DNA of 7,054 nt from Candidatus Muproteobacteria bacterium (GTDB lineage Bacteria; Pseudomonadota; Gammaproteobacteria; Acidiferrobacterales; Sulfurifustaceae). The stretch lies in assembly GCA_023266455.1 (NCBI GenBank), contig JAHFQD010000097.1, positions 1 through 7,054 on the forward strand, read 5' to 3'. The notes beneath the pieces were generated by a model. It was not told the origin of the DNA and ran no database searches. It saw only the letters and a program-made list of their open reading frames with translations. A program made the translations under genes and the position numbers. Position 1 is the stretch's first letter. The number at the start of each line of letters is the position of its first letter. Of the stretch, positions 6,085-7,054 are shown piece after piece.

Positions 6085-6807
6085 CTAACCGCTCGGCATC
6101 GGCACGCCGGTGAACCGTTCTAAAATGTAGCCGATTCCGTAACCGATGCCGGTAGCGATGATGGCGATGGAAAAAAATTCCAATCCGGAACGCACCAACG
6201 ATTGTCCAGCCAGCCGACCTTTGAACATGCCGACGGTGAATAACGCCGCGCCGGTGAGCAAGACGCCGACGATCAAGGCTGTCGCCAACGGCAAAAATAA
6301 AAACGGCGCGAGCGGGATGATGCCGCCGACAATAAATGAAACCGCCATGACCAACGCGCCTCGGATCGGATCGATCACATCGGCGCTGCCCAAACCGAGC
6401 ACTTTTTCTTGAAACGTGGAAATGAACACCGATTTCTGTTCGTGCAATAACTTCACGATTCGATAAGCCGCCTCGCGCGACAAGCCTTCGCGACACAAAG
6501 CCTCGAGCAATCCTTCTTGCGCGACATACGGTTCGCGCTCGACGAACCCAGCTTCTTTCTTGAGCTCGTGATCGAAAATTTCTTTTTCCGCTTTGGATGA
6601 GAGATAGGCGCCGGCCGACATCGAGAACGCACCGGAGAGCATCGCCGCCGTGCCGGCCATTAAGATGGTGAATCGCTCGGAACCGGCCGCTTGCATACCG
6701 GCTAATAGACCGACGGTGGAAATCAATCCGTCTTGGATCCCAAAGACGAACTCGCGCACCCTACCTTTGTTTTCGATTTCGCGGCGACGCTGTTCGGTCG
6801 GCAACAT
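6085..6807 (-). CDS. VIT1/CCC1-family iron/manganese transporter
   Basis: This 240-residue membrane protein belongs to the VIT1/CCC1 family, which moves Fe2+ or Mn2+ out of the cytosol. The N-terminus has the signature ENKGRVREFVFGIQDGLIST, with the conserved Asp at D26. Five hydrophobic segments follow: TVGLLAGMQ, then ILMAGTAAMLSGAFSMSAG, a long cytosolic insert, ALVMAVSFIVGGIIPLAPFL, ALIVGVLLTGAALFTVG, and FFSIAIIATGIGYGIGYIL near the C-terminus. The insert is rich in Glu and His (KAEKEIFDHELKKEAGF, LLHEQKSVF), as in the metal-binding domain of VIT1. After the second segment the sequence is SMSAGAYLSSK, where plant VIT1 has Glu in place of that Ala. ATG 6807 lies 3 bp after the peroxiredoxin stop without a clear Shine-Dalgarno, so translation is probably coupled. 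The metal cannot be told from sequence. Confidence 0.9.
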   Translation of the reverse strand: MLPTEQRRREIENKGRVREFVFGIQDGLISTVGLLAGMQAAGSERFTILMAGTAAMLSGAFSMSAGAYLSSKAEKEIFDHELKKEAGFVEREPYVAQEGLLEALCREGLSREAAYRIVKLLHEQKSVFISTFQEKVLGLGSADVIDPIRGALVMAVSFIVGGIIPLAPFLFLPLATALIVGVLLTGAALFTVGMFKGRLAGQSLVRSGLEFFSIAIIATGIGYGIGYILERFTGVPMPSG

Positions 6808-6810
6808 AGA

Positions 6811-7054
6811 TTAGGGCGCGCGCGTAGGTTCGGCGGTGGCCTCGCCCGGCTGCCAGTCGGCCGGACAAAGTTTGCCGGTGCATACCGCGCGAAACGCGCG
6901 CAGCGTTTCTTCGACGCTGCGGCCGATGTTCATACCGCTCGCCATGCTGTACTGAATCACGCCGCTAGGATCGACAATGAACGTGGCGCGCAGCGCGACA
7001 TTCTCGCGCGGATGCAGCACGTGATAGAGACGGCACACCTTGTGCTCGGGATCG
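6811..7054 (-). CDS. Peroxiredoxin (AhpC/2-Cys type), C-terminal part only
   Basis: The frame is open from the right edge to TAA at 6813-6811, giving the last 80 residues. The reading DPEHKVCRLYHVLHP, then VALRATFIVDPSGVIQYSM, NIGRSVEETLRAFRAV and GKLCPADWQPGE is characteristic of AhpC/Prx1-type peroxiredoxins. These reduce hydrogen peroxide and organic peroxides with thiol reductants. The Cys in KLCPADWQPGE is at the usual place of the resolving cysteine; another Cys lies five residues earlier. The peroxidatic cysteine, active-site TFVCP-type motif and start lie outside the window. An in-frame GTG at 7038 is an internal Val codon, not the start. The gene heads a compact cluster with the VIT-family transporter. 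Confidence 0.9.
   Translation of the reverse strand, partial: DPEHKVCRLYHVLHPRENVALRATFIVDPSGVIQYSMASGMNIGRSVEETLRAFRAVCTGKLCPADWQPGEATAEPTRAP

Noticed and set aside
5849..6496. A 215-codon minus-strand ORF
   Set aside because: It overlaps the VIT-family and solute-binding-like genes out of frame, is rich in Arg and His as expected for a shadow frame, and resembles no family.
7036..7038. GTG as the start of a 75-codon gene at the right edge
   Set aside because: The frame stays open to the window edge, and the upstream residues DPEHK fit the peroxiredoxin family, so it is an internal Val codon.

Overview
The window looks like chromosomal DNA from a proteobacterium with G+C in the high fifties (my estimate by eye). 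A gammaproteobacterium is most likely: the YgiQ and DadA proteins resemble those of E. coli closely, and the accessory genes (a FecR-domain protein, a TIGR02285-type periplasmic protein, a bacterial CULT-domain gene) are known from several proteobacterial classes. I cannot name a genus. No rRNA, tRNA, CRISPR array, insertion sequence or integrase is visible.

Layout. Bases 1-1655 (minus) hold the first ~551 codons of a YgiQ-family radical SAM protein that runs off the left edge and carries a palindromic repeat inserted in frame in its linker. Bases 1713-2966 (minus) encode a D-amino acid dehydrogenase (DadA). Divergent from it, across a 163-bp intergenic region with dyad symmetries, is an IclR-family regulator (3130-3894, plus), the obvious candidate to control dadA. 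A strong GC-rich hairpin follows. Next come an exported FecR-domain protein (4112-4735, plus) and, 27 bp later on the same strand, a gene not readable as a single ORF (4763-5172). Read through two frame changes, it is a bacterial cereblon-like CULT-domain protein with its four zinc cysteines and three cage tryptophans in place. This is the most notable item in the window.

Convergent with that gene, the right part is a minus-strand cluster transcribed from beyond the right edge. It comprises the C-terminal part of an AhpC/2-Cys-type peroxiredoxin (6811-7054), a VIT1/CCC1-family metal transporter starting 3 bp after it (6085-6807), and a periplasmic solute-binding-like protein of the TIGR02285 type starting 30 bp further on (5179-6054). 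Peroxide removal next to iron/manganese transport suggests a metal and oxidative-stress unit; whether the third gene belongs to it functionally is unknown.

Three of the calls do not follow from simple complete ORFs: ygiQ and the peroxiredoxin are cut by the window edges, and the CULT gene is split over three frames.
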